In this document: piece by piece, positions 56,490-64,000 of the stretch | Position numbering within the stretch: the stretch's first letter is position 1 | Layout of the letters: every line of letters starts with the position of its first letter | Origin: Herbiconiux solani NBRC 106740 | GTDB taxonomy: Bacteria; Actinomycetota; Actinomycetes; Actinomycetales; Microbacteriaceae | Assembly (NCBI RefSeq): GCF_001571005.1 | Contig: NZ_BCST01000001.1 | Location: 372,001 to 436,000 of the forward strand | Direction: 5' to 3' | DNA: 64,000 nucleotides | The notes under the pieces: generated by a model | The model's input: the letters and a program-made list of their open reading frames with translations, nothing else | What the model was told of the DNA's origin: nothing | Databases searched by the model: none | Program-made: the position numbers and the translations under genes

Positions 56490-58162
56490 GACTCGGGATC
56501 CTCAGGGTCGGGTTCGGACGCCGCCTCGGCGGCGCCGGCCATGGCCGCGCCGATCCGGGCGGTGGTGGCCTCGTCGGCCGGGAACTCGGCCACGATCCGG
56601 CCGGCGTACATCACCAGGATGCGGTCGGCCAGCGCGAGCAGTTCGCTGATCTCGTGCGAGACGAGCAGCAGCGCTCCCCCGTCGGCCCGGTGCTCGAGCA
56701 GCCGGCCGTGGATGGACTCGATCGCGCCGACGTCGACACCCTGGGTGGGCTGCTCGGCGATCACGAGCGGGGCGCGGTGCGAGAGCTCGCGGGCGATCAC
56801 CACCTTCTGGGCGTTGCCGCCGGAGAGGGCGCCGATCGGCTGCAGCTCGCCCGAGGTGCGCACGTCGTAGTCGCGGATGAGCTCCCGCGCCCGGGCGCGC
56901 TCGGCCCGGATCGACATCCAGCCGCGGCCGACGCCCGAGGCGGAGCCGATCGGCGGGGTGCGGTGGTGCCCGAGGGTCACGTTCTCGGCGACCGACATCG
57001 TGACGGCGCTGCCCTCGCCGCGGCGGTCCTCGGGGATCACGGCGAGTCCGAGGGCCCGCCGGTCGCGGACCGAGCGGCCCGCGACGTCGTCGCCGAGGAT
57101 CCGCACGCGTCCGCTCCGCGCGGGCAGGGTGCCGAGCACCGCGGCGACGAGCTCGTGCTGGCCGTTGCCGGAGACCCCGGCGATGCCGACGATCTCGCCC
57201 GCGCGCACCTCGAAGGAGACGTCCGAGACGGCGGCGACACCCCCTCCGCCCGGGGACGTGCGCGACCCCGAGCCGGAACCCGCTCCGGAGTCGCCCACCG
57301 TGAGGCCCGACACCTCGAGCACCGTGGCGCCCGGGGTCCCGGTGCGGGGGTTCCGCACCTCGTCGATCGCGCGACCGGTCATCGCGTGCACGAGCGAAGC
57401 GGCGGTCGCCTCCGCGGTCGCGAACCGCCCGGTCACCCGCCCGTCGCGGAGCACCGTCACCTCGTCGCTGACCGAGAGCACCTCGTGGATCTTGTGCGTC
57501 ACGAGCACGACCGTCGCTCCGCCCTCGGCAGCTCGGCGGATCACCGCGAACAACGAGGTCACCTCGTTCGGCGTGAGCACGGCGGTCGGCTCGTCGAGGA
57601 TGAGGATGCGGGCGTCACGGTGCAGGGCCTTCAGGATCTCGACCCGCTGCCGGGCGCCGGCGGAGAGCGAGCCGACCACCGCATCCGGATCGGACTCGAG
57701 CCCGTACCGCTCGCTCAGCTCGCGCACCCGGGCCGCGGCCGCCGCGCGGTCGACCACGCCGCGGCCGAAGAACCCCGGCCGGCGCGGCTCGGCCCCGTAG
57801 ACGACGTTCTCGGCCACGGTCATCGTGTCGAAGAGCCGGAAGTGCTGGTGCACCATGCCGAGCCCGGCCGCGATCGCGTCGAGCGGGCCGGCGAAGCGCA
57901 CCGGGCGGCCGTCGATCCGGATCTCCCCCGAATCCGGTTCGAGCAGACCGAACAGCATCGACATGAGCGTGGACTTGCCGGCACCGTTCTCCCCCATCAC
58001 GGCGTGGACCGTGCCGCGCCGGAGCACGAGGTCGACGTCGGCGTTCGCGACGACCGCCCCGAAGCGCTTGCCGATGCCGATCAGCTCGACGGCGGGCACG
58101 GCGGATGCCGCGGGCCCGTCGAGGCCCGCGGCATCCGCGTCGTTCCCAGAGGTCGAGGTCAT
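56486..58162 (-). CDS. Nucleoside ABC transporter ATPase (double ABC, BMP type)
   Basis: A 558-residue protein with two ABC domains, as in simple-sugar and nucleoside importers. Domain 1: Walker A MGENGAGKST, Walker B ILILDEPTAVLTP, switch VLVTHKIHEV, and signature variant LSAGARQRVEIL. Domain 2 (about 285-540): GVSGNGQHEL in place of a full Walker A, signature SGGNAQKVVIAREL and EQPTQGVDVGA, as is normal for the degenerate second half. The ATG overlaps the lipoprotein stop by 4 nt. A Gly/Ser-rich insert (AGSGSGSRTSPGGGG) separates the domains. Confidence 0.94.
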   Translation of the reverse strand: MTSTSGNDADAAGLDGPAASAVPAVELIGIGKRFGAVVANADVDLVLRRGTVHAVMGENGAGKSTLMSMLFGLLEPDSGEIRIDGRPVRFAGPLDAIAAGLGMVHQHFRLFDTMTVAENVVYGAEPRRPGFFGRGVVDRAAAAARVRELSERYGLESDPDAVVGSLSAGARQRVEILKALHRDARILILDEPTAVLTPNEVTSLFAVIRRAAEGGATVVLVTHKIHEVLSVSDEVTVLRDGRVTGRFATAEATAASLVHAMTGRAIDEVRNPRTGTPGATVLEVSGLTVGDSGAGSGSGSRTSPGGGGVAAVSDVSFEVRAGEIVGIAGVSGNGQHELVAAVLGTLPARSGRVRILGDDVAGRSVRDRRALGLAVIPEDRRGEGSAVTMSVAENVTLGHHRTPPIGSASGVGRGWMSIRAERARARELIRDYDVRTSGELQPIGALSGGNAQKVVIARELSHRAPLVIAEQPTQGVDVGAIESIHGRLLEHRADGGALLLVSHEISELLALADRILVMYAGRIVAEFPADEATTARIGAAMAGAAEAASEPDPEDPES

Positions 58163-59214
58163 CCAGCGGTCAGCGGGTCGGTGACGACGACCTGGCCCGA
58201 GACGATCTGGTCGCGGACGGCCGCGACCTTCTCGATCACGTCGGGGTGGTCGGCGATCAGGCACTGCGAGTCGGCCACGCCGTCTTCCAGACCGGTGAGG
58301 CTGACGCCTCCCTCGGCCAGGCCGTAGGAGGTGAATCCGCCCGTCGTGCCGTCGAGGATGTCGCCGACCGAGTTCACGAGCGCCACATCGACACGCTTGA
58401 TCGCGTTGTCGACGACGTTGCCCGGCGACTCGAGGCACTGGTTGGTGTCGACGCCGAAGGCCTTGAAGCCGCTCTCCGCCGCCGCCTCGAAGACGCCCGT
58501 GTTGCCGCCGGAGGCCGCGGCCTGCACGTAGTCGACCCCGCCGTCGGCGAGGATCTGCGCCTGCGCCTTCGCGCGGGCCTGGTCGCCGAACGGGTTGTCG
58601 CCGCCGACGAACTGGGCCGAGGTGGCCACCCCGGGGTTCACGCTCTTCGCGCCGGCGTAGAACGGGTCGATCCAGCGGTGGATGAAGGGGGTGTCGAGCG
58701 CGGCGACCACGCCGACGTTGTTCTTCTGGGTCAGCAGCCCCGCCTCGACGCCGGTCAGGTACGTGGCCTCGTACTCCTTGAAGGTGGCGGCGGTGAGGTT
58801 CGGCGTCGGGTTCTCGGCCGAGGTGTCGATCAAGAGGAACTGCTGGTCGGGGTTGTCGGCCGCGGCCTCGGTGAACTGGTCGAGCACGCTGAACGAGACG
58901 CCGATGATGATGCTGGGCTTCTCGCGGATCGCCGCATCCAGGTTCTGCTGGATGCTCGTGGGGTCTTCGCTCTCGTACACGTCGACCGAGGCGTCGTACT
59001 TCTCCCCGGCCTCCTTCGCGCCGTCGGAGGCGAGCTGGAGGAAGTTGTTCGAGCCGATCGGCGTCGGGGTGATCAGGATGATCGAGTTCGCGTTGTCGCC
59101 GTCTCCGGCGGCGCCGGTGCTGGACGCACCGCCCGAGCTCGAGCACGCGGCGACGGAGACGAGGAGGCCGGCCGCGAGGGCGACGGCGGCTCCCCGGCGT
59201 GCGAGTGAAGACAT
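58159..59214 (-). CDS. BMP family nucleoside-binding lipoprotein
   Basis: A 351-residue lipoprotein with signal peptide ending LLVSVAAC (lipobox Cys near residue 24). The BMP (PF02608) domain shows LASDGAKEAGEKYDASVDVY, NPDQQFLLIDTSAENPTPN, and EYEATYLTGVEAGLLTQKNN, plus GVDTNQCLESPGN, a TmpC/PnrA-like nucleoside-site region. AAGGGG precedes the ATG. As first gene of the operon it should deliver nucleosides to the permeases. An AT-richer patch near 59295 may hold the promoter. Confidence 0.94.
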   Translation of the reverse strand: MSSLARRGAAVALAAGLLVSVAACSSSGGASSTGAAGDGDNANSIILITPTPIGSNNFLQLASDGAKEAGEKYDASVDVYESEDPTSIQQNLDAAIREKPSIIIGVSFSVLDQFTEAAADNPDQQFLLIDTSAENPTPNLTAATFKEYEATYLTGVEAGLLTQKNNVGVVAALDTPFIHRWIDPFYAGAKSVNPGVATSAQFVGGDNPFGDQARAKAQAQILADGGVDYVQAAASGGNTGVFEAAAESGFKAFGVDTNQCLESPGNVVDNAIKRVDVALVNSVGDILDGTTGGFTSYGLAEGGVSLTGLEDGVADSQCLIADHPDVIEKVAAVRDQIVSGQVVVTDPLTAG

Positions 59215-59385
59215 GGTTTTCCCCTTACGGAAACACGGTGCTGTGGATGCGGCCGGCCGAACGGGGTCTGGTCACCCGATCCGGCCGCCCTTCCATGTTA
59301 AACGAGACTGCGGGTCCCAACGCGGTCGGGACGTCACAGAGCGCAACACGATCGCGGGACCGGCCTCGGGGGAAGGCCCGGCGAC

Positions 59386-60978
59386 TCAGAGGCTCTGCCC
59401 GATGTCCCACAGCCGGTCGGTGCGCCCGTTCAAGGCCTCGGCGACGGCGATGGCCTGGCCGTCCGAGAGCGAGGCGACGTAGTCGATCACGCCTCGGCCG
59501 CGGCCGAGACGGCGGAGGTGCGCCTGCCCGGTGTCCTCGACGAGGTACGGGCGCTCGGCGGCGAGCCGCTGGTAGCCGTCGGTCGCCAGGTCGACCATCT
59601 CGATCAGCCGGCGCGGAACCCGCTTGCGGTCGTGGTCGTCGTCGAGCCACTCGGTGAACGCGCTGACCAGTCCGACCAGCACCTGGCTGAGGCCCCGCTG
59701 GTACATCGCGATGTCGGGCCGGTTGAGGATGAAGTGCTTGTGCACGAACTTCAGCACCTTCACCTCGTGCCAGGCCCGGGTGTCCAGCGTGACGATGCCG
59801 GTGCGCGGGGTGTCGGGCGGAGCCGGCACGATCGAGCGCTCGAAGTGCGCGATCCAGGTGCTGGTGAACGTCGAGAGCCGGCGCTCGGCCGCGATCGAGC
59901 CGTCGAACACGGTCGAGAGCAGGCCCTCGACCAGGTCGTCCGAGACCACCCGCACGGCCTCGGCGAAGGCGTCGTCGTCGGCGATCCACGGGTCGTCCCG
60001 GTGGATGCGGCGACGCAGCGCCTCCAGGCCCTCGCCCGCGTGGTTGCGCACGCCGGCCAGCTCGAGCTCGGGGGCCGCGAGCAGGCGCAGCTCGGTCGCG
60101 TTCTCCAGCCAGCCCTTGAACTCACGCGAGACCGCGACCTGGCTGAGGATCCCTGCCCGGTAGAAGTCGTCGACGTCGTGGATCGAGTAGGCGATGTCGT
60201 CGGCGATGTCCATGACCGAGCACTCCAGCGACTGCTCCCAGGGCGCGAGGCCCGGGGCCGAGCGCCTGGCCTCCTCGAGGTCGTCCTGCTCGAGGAAGTA
60301 GGCGGAGTACTTGCGGGCGACGACCTCGCCGTCGACCCGCTTGAGACCCCTGGGGAGTCCCGGGCCGTGCGCCTCGCCGAGATCCAGACCCTCCATCGCG
60401 GGGGTCCACGGGTACTTCGACACCGCGGTCCGCACGGCCGCCGTGAGGTTGAGGCCCTGGGTCGCGCCGTCGCAGACGTCGAGCGCGGTCAGGATGCGGT
60501 AGGTCTGCGCGTTGCCCTCGAAGCCGTCGGCGAGCCCGAGGGTGTCACGGGCGATCCGGTTCAGCACGTTCTCGCCGAGGTGACCGAACGGCGGGTGGCC
60601 GAGGTCGTGGGCACTGGCGGCCGCCTGCACGACGACCGCGTCGCATCCGCCCGGCGAGTGCTGCGGCGAGAGGGCGGAGGTCGTGCCGACGAGCCCGTTG
60701 TCGACCGCGACCGCGATCGCGCGCGACACGGCGGTGACCTTGAGCGAGTGGGTGAGCCGGTTGTGGATGAGCGGGCTCGCGCCGGCCTGCGAGATCACCT
60801 GCGTGACCGCCGACAGCCGGGAGAAGTACGGCGAGAACCGCACCCGCTCGAGGTCGATCCGGTACTCGGGGTTGTAGTCGGCGCGCTGGATCTCGTCCAG
60901 CGCCTCCGGCTGGGCGCGGGCCACCCGGGCGTCCATGTTCACTCTGGTCTGGAGGTCCATCCGTTCATTCTGCGCCAT
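59386..60978 (-). CDS. dgt: Deoxyguanosinetriphosphate triphosphohydrolase (dGTPase)
   Basis: A 530-residue HD-superfamily dNTPase. HNRLTHSLKVTAVSRA carries the first metal His, AASAHDLGHPPFGHLGENVL the HD pair and the conserved PPFGH, EGNAQTYRILTALD the nucleotide pocket, and SVMDIADDIAYSIHDVDDFY the last Asp. It converts dGTP (or other dNTPs) to the nucleoside and triphosphate. ATG 60978 and ATG 60960 are both possible. No anti-phage partner genes are adjacent, so a nucleotide-pool role is assumed. Confidence 0.94.
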   Translation of the reverse strand: MAQNERMDLQTRVNMDARVARAQPEALDEIQRADYNPEYRIDLERVRFSPYFSRLSAVTQVISQAGASPLIHNRLTHSLKVTAVSRAIAVAVDNGLVGTTSALSPQHSPGGCDAVVVQAAASAHDLGHPPFGHLGENVLNRIARDTLGLADGFEGNAQTYRILTALDVCDGATQGLNLTAAVRTAVSKYPWTPAMEGLDLGEAHGPGLPRGLKRVDGEVVARKYSAYFLEQDDLEEARRSAPGLAPWEQSLECSVMDIADDIAYSIHDVDDFYRAGILSQVAVSREFKGWLENATELRLLAAPELELAGVRNHAGEGLEALRRRIHRDDPWIADDDAFAEAVRVVSDDLVEGLLSTVFDGSIAAERRLSTFTSTWIAHFERSIVPAPPDTPRTGIVTLDTRAWHEVKVLKFVHKHFILNRPDIAMYQRGLSQVLVGLVSAFTEWLDDDHDRKRVPRRLIEMVDLATDGYQRLAAERPYLVEDTGQAHLRRLGRGRGVIDYVASLSDGQAIAVAEALNGRTDRLWDIGQSL

Positions 60979-61033
60979 CGGCGCGTTTCCGCACCTCGGC
61001 GCCGTGCCGTGCACGCCCGGCGGGCGGCGCCGT

Positions 61034-61039
61034 TAGCCT
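61034..61039 (+). promoter_or_regulatory. Leaderless-type -10 hexamer for the HTH-only protein
   Basis: TAGCCT, 6 nt before GTG 61046. Confidence 0.5.
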
Positions 61040-61045
61040 GGGGGC

Positions 61046-61390
61046 GTGGACATCGATCAGCTGAAGCACTTCCTCGCCGTCGTCGACGAGGGGCACTGGT
61101 CGCGGGCCGCCAACGCGGCGCACGTCTCCAAGGCCACCGTGCAGGCATCCGTCGCCGCGCTCGAGGCCGAGCGGGGCGAACGCCTCGTGGTCCCGGATGC
61201 CGACGACTCGGGCGAGCTGTCGCTCACCGAGGCCGGGCTCGCCTTCCGGTCGGAGGCCCGCGCCCGCGTCCAGAGCGCGCCGCCGGCGGTGCCGAAGGCC
61301 GGGGGCAAGGCCAAGGCCAGCAAGGGCCGCGGCCGGGCGCCCGTGGTCAAGGGCGAACCGAAGCCCTTCAAGAAGCGTCAGGGTCGCTGA
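61046..61390 (+). CDS. HTH-only LysR-like protein with a basic tail
   Basis: A 114-residue protein. Residues 1-66 match the LysR winged HTH: DIDQLKHFLAVVDEGHWSRA, ANAAHVSKATVQASVAALEA, ERGERLVVPD and the wing at ELSLTEAG. The effector-binding domain is absent: after about residue 72 there is a Pro/Lys/Arg-rich tail (KAGGKAKASKGRGRAPVVKG) ending in KPFKKRQGR. The gene is intact with a good promoter, so it does not look like a fresh truncation. DNA binding without ligand control is a fair guess. The palindromic element copy 2 follows 73 nt past its stop. Confidence 0.85.
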   Translation: MDIDQLKHFLAVVDEGHWSRAANAAHVSKATVQASVAALEAERGERLVVPDADDSGELSLTEAGLAFRSEARARVQSAPPAVPKAGGKAKASKGRGRAPVVKGEPKPFKKRQGR

Positions 61391-61410
61391 CCCGAAGCCC
61401 CGGCTCTACG

Positions 61411-61463
61411 CCGAATGCCCGGGCGCTACCCCCGAATGCCCGGGCGCTACCCCCGAACGCCCG
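61411..61463. repeat. 21-bp tandem repeat, 2.5 units
   Basis: Two identical 21-bp units (61411-61431 and 61432-61452) starting CCGAATGCCCGGGCG, and an 11-nt partial (61453-61463), preceded by a degenerate 19-nt unit from 61392. It ends exactly where the palindromic element begins. Confidence 0.9.
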
Positions 61464-61520
61464 CGATCCGTCAGTTGTTGTCGCTAAAGCGGAGCGATAG
61501 CGACAACAACTGACGGATCG
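61464..61520. repeat. Dispersed palindromic element, copy 2
   Basis: Perfect 23-bp arms at 61464-61486 and 61498-61520 (inner part CCGTCAGTTGTTGTCGCTA) around an 11-nt loop AAGCGGAGCGA. Both arms, the loop length and the loop start AAGC agree with copy 1 at 20084-20160. AGGGC follows the right arm in both copies. It lies between convergent genes. Confidence 0.88.
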
Positions 61521-61544
61521 AGGGCAGTCTTCGGGTGCTCGGGG

Positions 61545-62999
61545 TCAGTCCCAGAGCACCGTGGGGTTCGCCGAGGCCATGTCGACCGAGGCGGTGCCGA
61601 GCGACGGTCCGAAGAGCACGTCGCAGGTGCCGGTCGAGCCGTCCTTCGTGCACTGGCCGCTGACCGAGATGCTGCCGATGTACTCGCCCTGCGCCAGGGT
61701 CGGGTTGTCGTAGCTGAGCGTCGCCTCGAGCGAGTCGAGGGTCGTGCTCGTGTCGGCCGGCAGCGTGCGCTGGATCGTGCCGTCGGTCAGCTGCGTGCCG
61801 TCCGAGAGCGTCGCCGGGATCGCCAAGCCGCAGCCTGCCTGCAGCGTGGTCGACGCGATGCACGCCTCGACCGAGGCGCGGACGAGGCTGCGGAACTGCT
61901 GCAGCGCCGCGTCCGTCAGCACCGCGTCGATCGAGGTGGTGTCGGCCGAGCTGAACGGCTCGTCGACGACCACGATCGACTCACCCGACAGCGTGAAGTT
62001 CGGCAGCGAGGTCGCGAGCTGGTACGAGCCCGGGAAGGCCTCGACCTCGTCGGCGTCCACGGCCACGCCGTTGATGGTGAGCCCGAGCCCGTCGAACTTC
62101 GCCGTGCTGATGTAACCGGTTCCGCCGCTGATCTCCCAGACGCCGTCGTCGTCGTAGTCGAGCACGCTGTACTCGGCGGTGACGGGCTGGGTGCCGAGCT
62201 GGTAGCTGACCGAGACGTCCGAGCTGCCGTTGCTCGTGTCCTCGGACACGACCGTGATCCCGGTGAGGGAAGCGATCTCGTTCGAGGCCTTGAGCACGTC
62301 GTCGGTCAGGAGCGAGGTGTCATCCGGCGGGGTGCCGAGGTAGCCGAGGGCCTTCGCGGAGTCGCCGTCAGCGATCGCGGTCAGGTACTCGGTGACGACC
62401 TGTGACGGTGGGATGGCCTGCTCGGAGGATCCTCCCCCGTCACCCGACGATGAGGAGGAGCCTGCCGACCGCAGCGCCACGACCGCGATGACGACCACGA
62501 TGATGATGACGAGCACCAGGCCACCGGCGATGATGCCGATCAGGGCACCGACGCCGAGCCCCTTCTTCTTGGGACCTCCGGGTGCGCCCGGGCCGCCCGG
62601 CGCACCGGGGCCACCCTGCGGCGGGCCGTAGCCCGGGTGCGGCTGCTGGCCCTGCGGCGGGCCGTAACCCGGATGCGGCTGGTTCGCCTGCGGCTGCTGC
62701 GGGTAGCCGGGGTGCGGCTGACCCTGCTGCGGCTGGCCCGGCTGCGGGTAACCCGGATGCGGCTGGCCCTGCTGAGGCTGGCCGTAAGGCGGCTGCCCCG
62801 CCGGCGGCCCCTGCGGCTGGCCGTGCTGCGCCTGCCCGTAGGGCTGCTGCCCCGGCTGTCCGCCCGGCTGCTGCCAGCCCTGCGGCGGCTGCGAGCCCTG
62901 TCCCGGCTGCGAGGTCTGTCCCGGCTGCGAAGCCTGTCCGGGCTGCTGCCCGTCGTCCCCCGGCTTCTGCGGTTCGCGGGTGTTCTGGTCGTCGCTCAT
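61545..62999 (-). CDS. Proline/glutamine-rich membrane protein with an extracytoplasmic domain
   Basis: A 484-residue protein. Residues 1-145 are a cytoplasmic Gln/Pro/Gly repeat region (PQQGQPHPGYPQPGQPQQGQ and related), residues about 150-175 one membrane helix (GALIGIIAGGLVLVIIIVVV), then a Ser/Gly linker and a secreted part. AIPPSQVVTEYLTAIADGDS opens an NTF2-like (DUF4878/Rv0361-type) domain, and the rest shows a second domain with a Cys pair (CIASTTLQAGC, CTKDGSTGTC). This layout is common in actinobacteria with unknown function. ATG 62999 is chosen from the MSDDQNTREP start. Confidence 0.82.
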   Translation of the reverse strand: MSDDQNTREPQKPGDDGQQPGQASQPGQTSQPGQGSQPPQGWQQPGGQPGQQPYGQAQHGQPQGPPAGQPPYGQPQQGQPHPGYPQPGQPQQGQPHPGYPQQPQANQPHPGYGPPQGQQPHPGYGPPQGGPGAPGGPGAPGGPKKKGLGVGALIGIIAGGLVLVIIIVVVIAVVALRSAGSSSSSGDGGGSSEQAIPPSQVVTEYLTAIADGDSAKALGYLGTPPDDTSLLTDDVLKASNEIASLTGITVVSEDTSNGSSDVSVSYQLGTQPVTAEYSVLDYDDDGVWEISGGTGYISTAKFDGLGLTINGVAVDADEVEAFPGSYQLATSLPNFTLSGESIVVVDEPFSSADTTSIDAVLTDAALQQFRSLVRASVEACIASTTLQAGCGLAIPATLSDGTQLTDGTIQRTLPADTSTTLDSLEATLSYDNPTLAQGEYIGSISVSGQCTKDGSTGTCDVLFGPSLGTASVDMASANPTVLWD

Positions 63000-63104
63000 G
63001 GCGCCCCCTTCGTCAGAGTTCTCCGAACGTTCCGGAGTCCCAGAGCCACCCTACGATCGTTCGGCCTCGCTCCCCATGGGGAGTTCTCACCATCACCTCC
63101 GCTC

Positions 63105-63148
63105 CCCGGGCACCCACCCTCCCGGGCACCCACCCTCCCGGGCACCTA
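63105..63148. repeat. 16-bp tandem repeat, 2.75 units
   Basis: CCCGGGCACCCACCCT at 63105 and 63121, and a 12-nt partial at 63137 whose end forms the start of the TAGACT promoter hexamer. Confidence 0.9.
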
Positions 63149-63152
63149 GACT
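63147..63152 (+). promoter_or_regulatory. Leaderless-type -10 hexamer for the D-Ala carboxypeptidase
   Basis: TAGACT, 6 nt before ATG 63159, in the last partial unit of the 16-bp repeat. Confidence 0.5.
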
Positions 63153-63158
63153 CGCCGG

Positions 63159-64000
63159 ATGCCGCCGACCCCCACCCGACGCGCCCGCCCGACCACTGTC
63201 GCCGCCGCCGCGGCGGCCGCCCTGCTCGTCCTCGCGGCGATCTCCGGATGCACGGCCGCCCCGACCGCCCCCACGACCTCCCCCAGCGCCGCGCCGACCG
63301 CCGCTCCCGCTCCGACGACCACCGCGACGGCGACGCCCGGGACGCCCGCAGCTCCGGCGGTACCGCCCCTCGACGTGTCGGGACTCGTCTTCCCTTCCAC
63401 CGGAGCCGGCGCGGTGGGGATCGCATCCCCCGACGGCGGCATCCGCATCCTGGGCCAGGGCGGCACGACCGCGACCGTGCCCATCGCGAGCATCACGAAG
63501 GTGATCACGGCGCTCGTGGTGCTCGAGGCGCATCCGCTGGCCGGCCCCGACGACCCGGGCCCGGTCATCACCCTCGGCCCTGCCGACCTCGCCCGCACCG
63601 AAGCGATCGCGGCGAGCGGTCAGTTCACCGAACCGATGACCGACGGGCAGCAGGTCACGCTGCGCGACGCCCTGGCGATCACGCTGCTGACGAGTGCCAA
63701 CAACTACGCCGAGTCGGTCGCGTCCTGGGCGTTCGGCAGCACCGACGCGTACCTCGACGCAGCGCGGACCTGGCTCGCCGCCGAAGGGCTCGCGGGCACG
63801 ACCCTCGCCGACGCGAGCGGCCTCGACCCGGGGAGCGCCTCGACCACGGCCGACCTCCTGCGCGTCGGCGCCCTGGCCCACGCGGATGCGGCCCTCGCCT
63901 CGATCGCCGGGCTCCGCTCCCTCGACCAGGCCGATCTCGGCACGATCGTGAACCAGAACATCCTGCTCGGCGAGAACGGGGTCGACGGGCTCAAGACCGG
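63159..64000 (+). CDS. D-alanyl-D-alanine carboxypeptidase (S11/PBP5-like), 3' end outside window
   Basis: The 280 visible codons encode an exported penicillin-binding-type carboxypeptidase. The signal peptide ends in LAAISGC, a lipobox, so it is a lipoprotein, followed by a Thr/Pro/Ala linker (about 32-70). All three active-site motifs are in view: SITK in PIASITKVITAL, SAN in LLTSANNYAESV, and KTG at the very end of the window. It removes the terminal D-Ala from peptidoglycan stems. The C-terminal part is missing only because the window ends. Confidence 0.9.
   Translation, partial: MPPTPTRRARPTTVAAAAAAALLVLAAISGCTAAPTAPTTSPSAAPTAAPAPTTTATATPGTPAAPAVPPLDVSGLVFPSTGAGAVGIASPDGGIRILGQGGTTATVPIASITKVITALVVLEAHPLAGPDDPGPVITLGPADLARTEAIAASGQFTEPMTDGQQVTLRDALAITLLTSANNYAESVASWAFGSTDAYLDAARTWLAAEGLAGTTLADASGLDPGSASTTADLLRVGALAHADAALASIAGLRSLDQADLGTIVNQNILLGENGVDGLKT

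Noticed and set aside
59386-60978. dGTPase as part of an anti-phage system.
   Set aside because: No neighbouring defence or mobile genes; it matches the common housekeeping dGTPase.

Overview
The window is high-GC DNA (roughly 70% G+C) with tightly packed genes, many 1-4 nt ATGA/GTGA/TGATG overlaps, frequent GTG starts and TAnnnT hexamers placed 6-8 nt before start codons (leaderless-type promoters). With the actinobacterial family content (DUF3618 and Holin-X genes, MmyB-like regulators, two-subunit CrcB, small Mn-switch-controlled TerC, BMP-type nucleoside importer, GH15 trehalase/glucoamylase family), this points to a chromosome of an actinobacterium, most likely Microbacteriaceae. The family-level assignment is an inference. 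No tRNA, rRNA, CRISPR, insertion sequence, integrase or plasmid gene is seen, and no gap without a gene exceeds 300 bases.

Layout. 1-1436: envelope/stress operon (DUF3618, Holin-X-like, helical Ala/Lys protein). 1537-8415: manganese catalase, small proteins, hydrolase, RibD-type reductase, lipoprotein-like sensor/secreted protein, DUF1345 protein, GNAT. 8534-9435: paired CrcB fluoride-channel subunits. 9591-10979: APC permease, ending at a strong hairpin shared with the convergent methionine operon. 11053-15290: metQ-metN-metI, an MtnE-like aminotransferase and luxS, all translationally coupled, so methionine import, KMTB transamination and SRH cleavage are one unit. 15436-20043: HAD phosphatase, membrane protein, GNAT, LysR regulator divergent from an MFS exporter. 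20202-29261: membrane metalloprotease, DUF4166/SRPBCC pair, two methyltransferases (one with a His-rich insert), ABC-F ATPase, UDG-family protein, and TerC behind a yybP-ykoY manganese riboswitch.

29428-36192 is a regulator-rich accessory stretch: four proteins with the MmyB-like ligand-binding domain, two of which lack any DNA-binding domain, with a second MFS exporter paralogous to the first, a GlxA-type regulator and a FAD monooxygenase. 36281-39116: small proteins, an MFS/monooxygenase-fold fusion and aquaporin Z. 39361-43057: PucR regulator, hydrolase, divergent glucose-6-phosphate dehydrogenase-like enzyme. 43121-47835: minus-strand sugar/stress module (SDR, acidic peptide, SMP-30 lactonase, SDR, GH15), with dps divergent. 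48531-53344: 5'-3' exonuclease, LuxR-HTH protein, threonine-synthase-like enzyme, GNAT. 53391-59214: nucleoside-uptake operon (BMP lipoprotein, ATPase, two permeases, nucleoside hydrolase). 59386-64000: dGTPase, an HTH-only LysR-like protein, a proline-rich membrane protein and a cut-off D-Ala-D-Ala carboxypeptidase.

The most unusual structure is not a gene: a palindromic element with near-identical long arms and an 11-nt loop occurs twice (20084-20160 and 61464-61520), each copy downstream of a plus-strand stop codon. Short tandem duplications (6-21 bp units) also recur at gene junctions, several starting in the last codons of the upstream gene.
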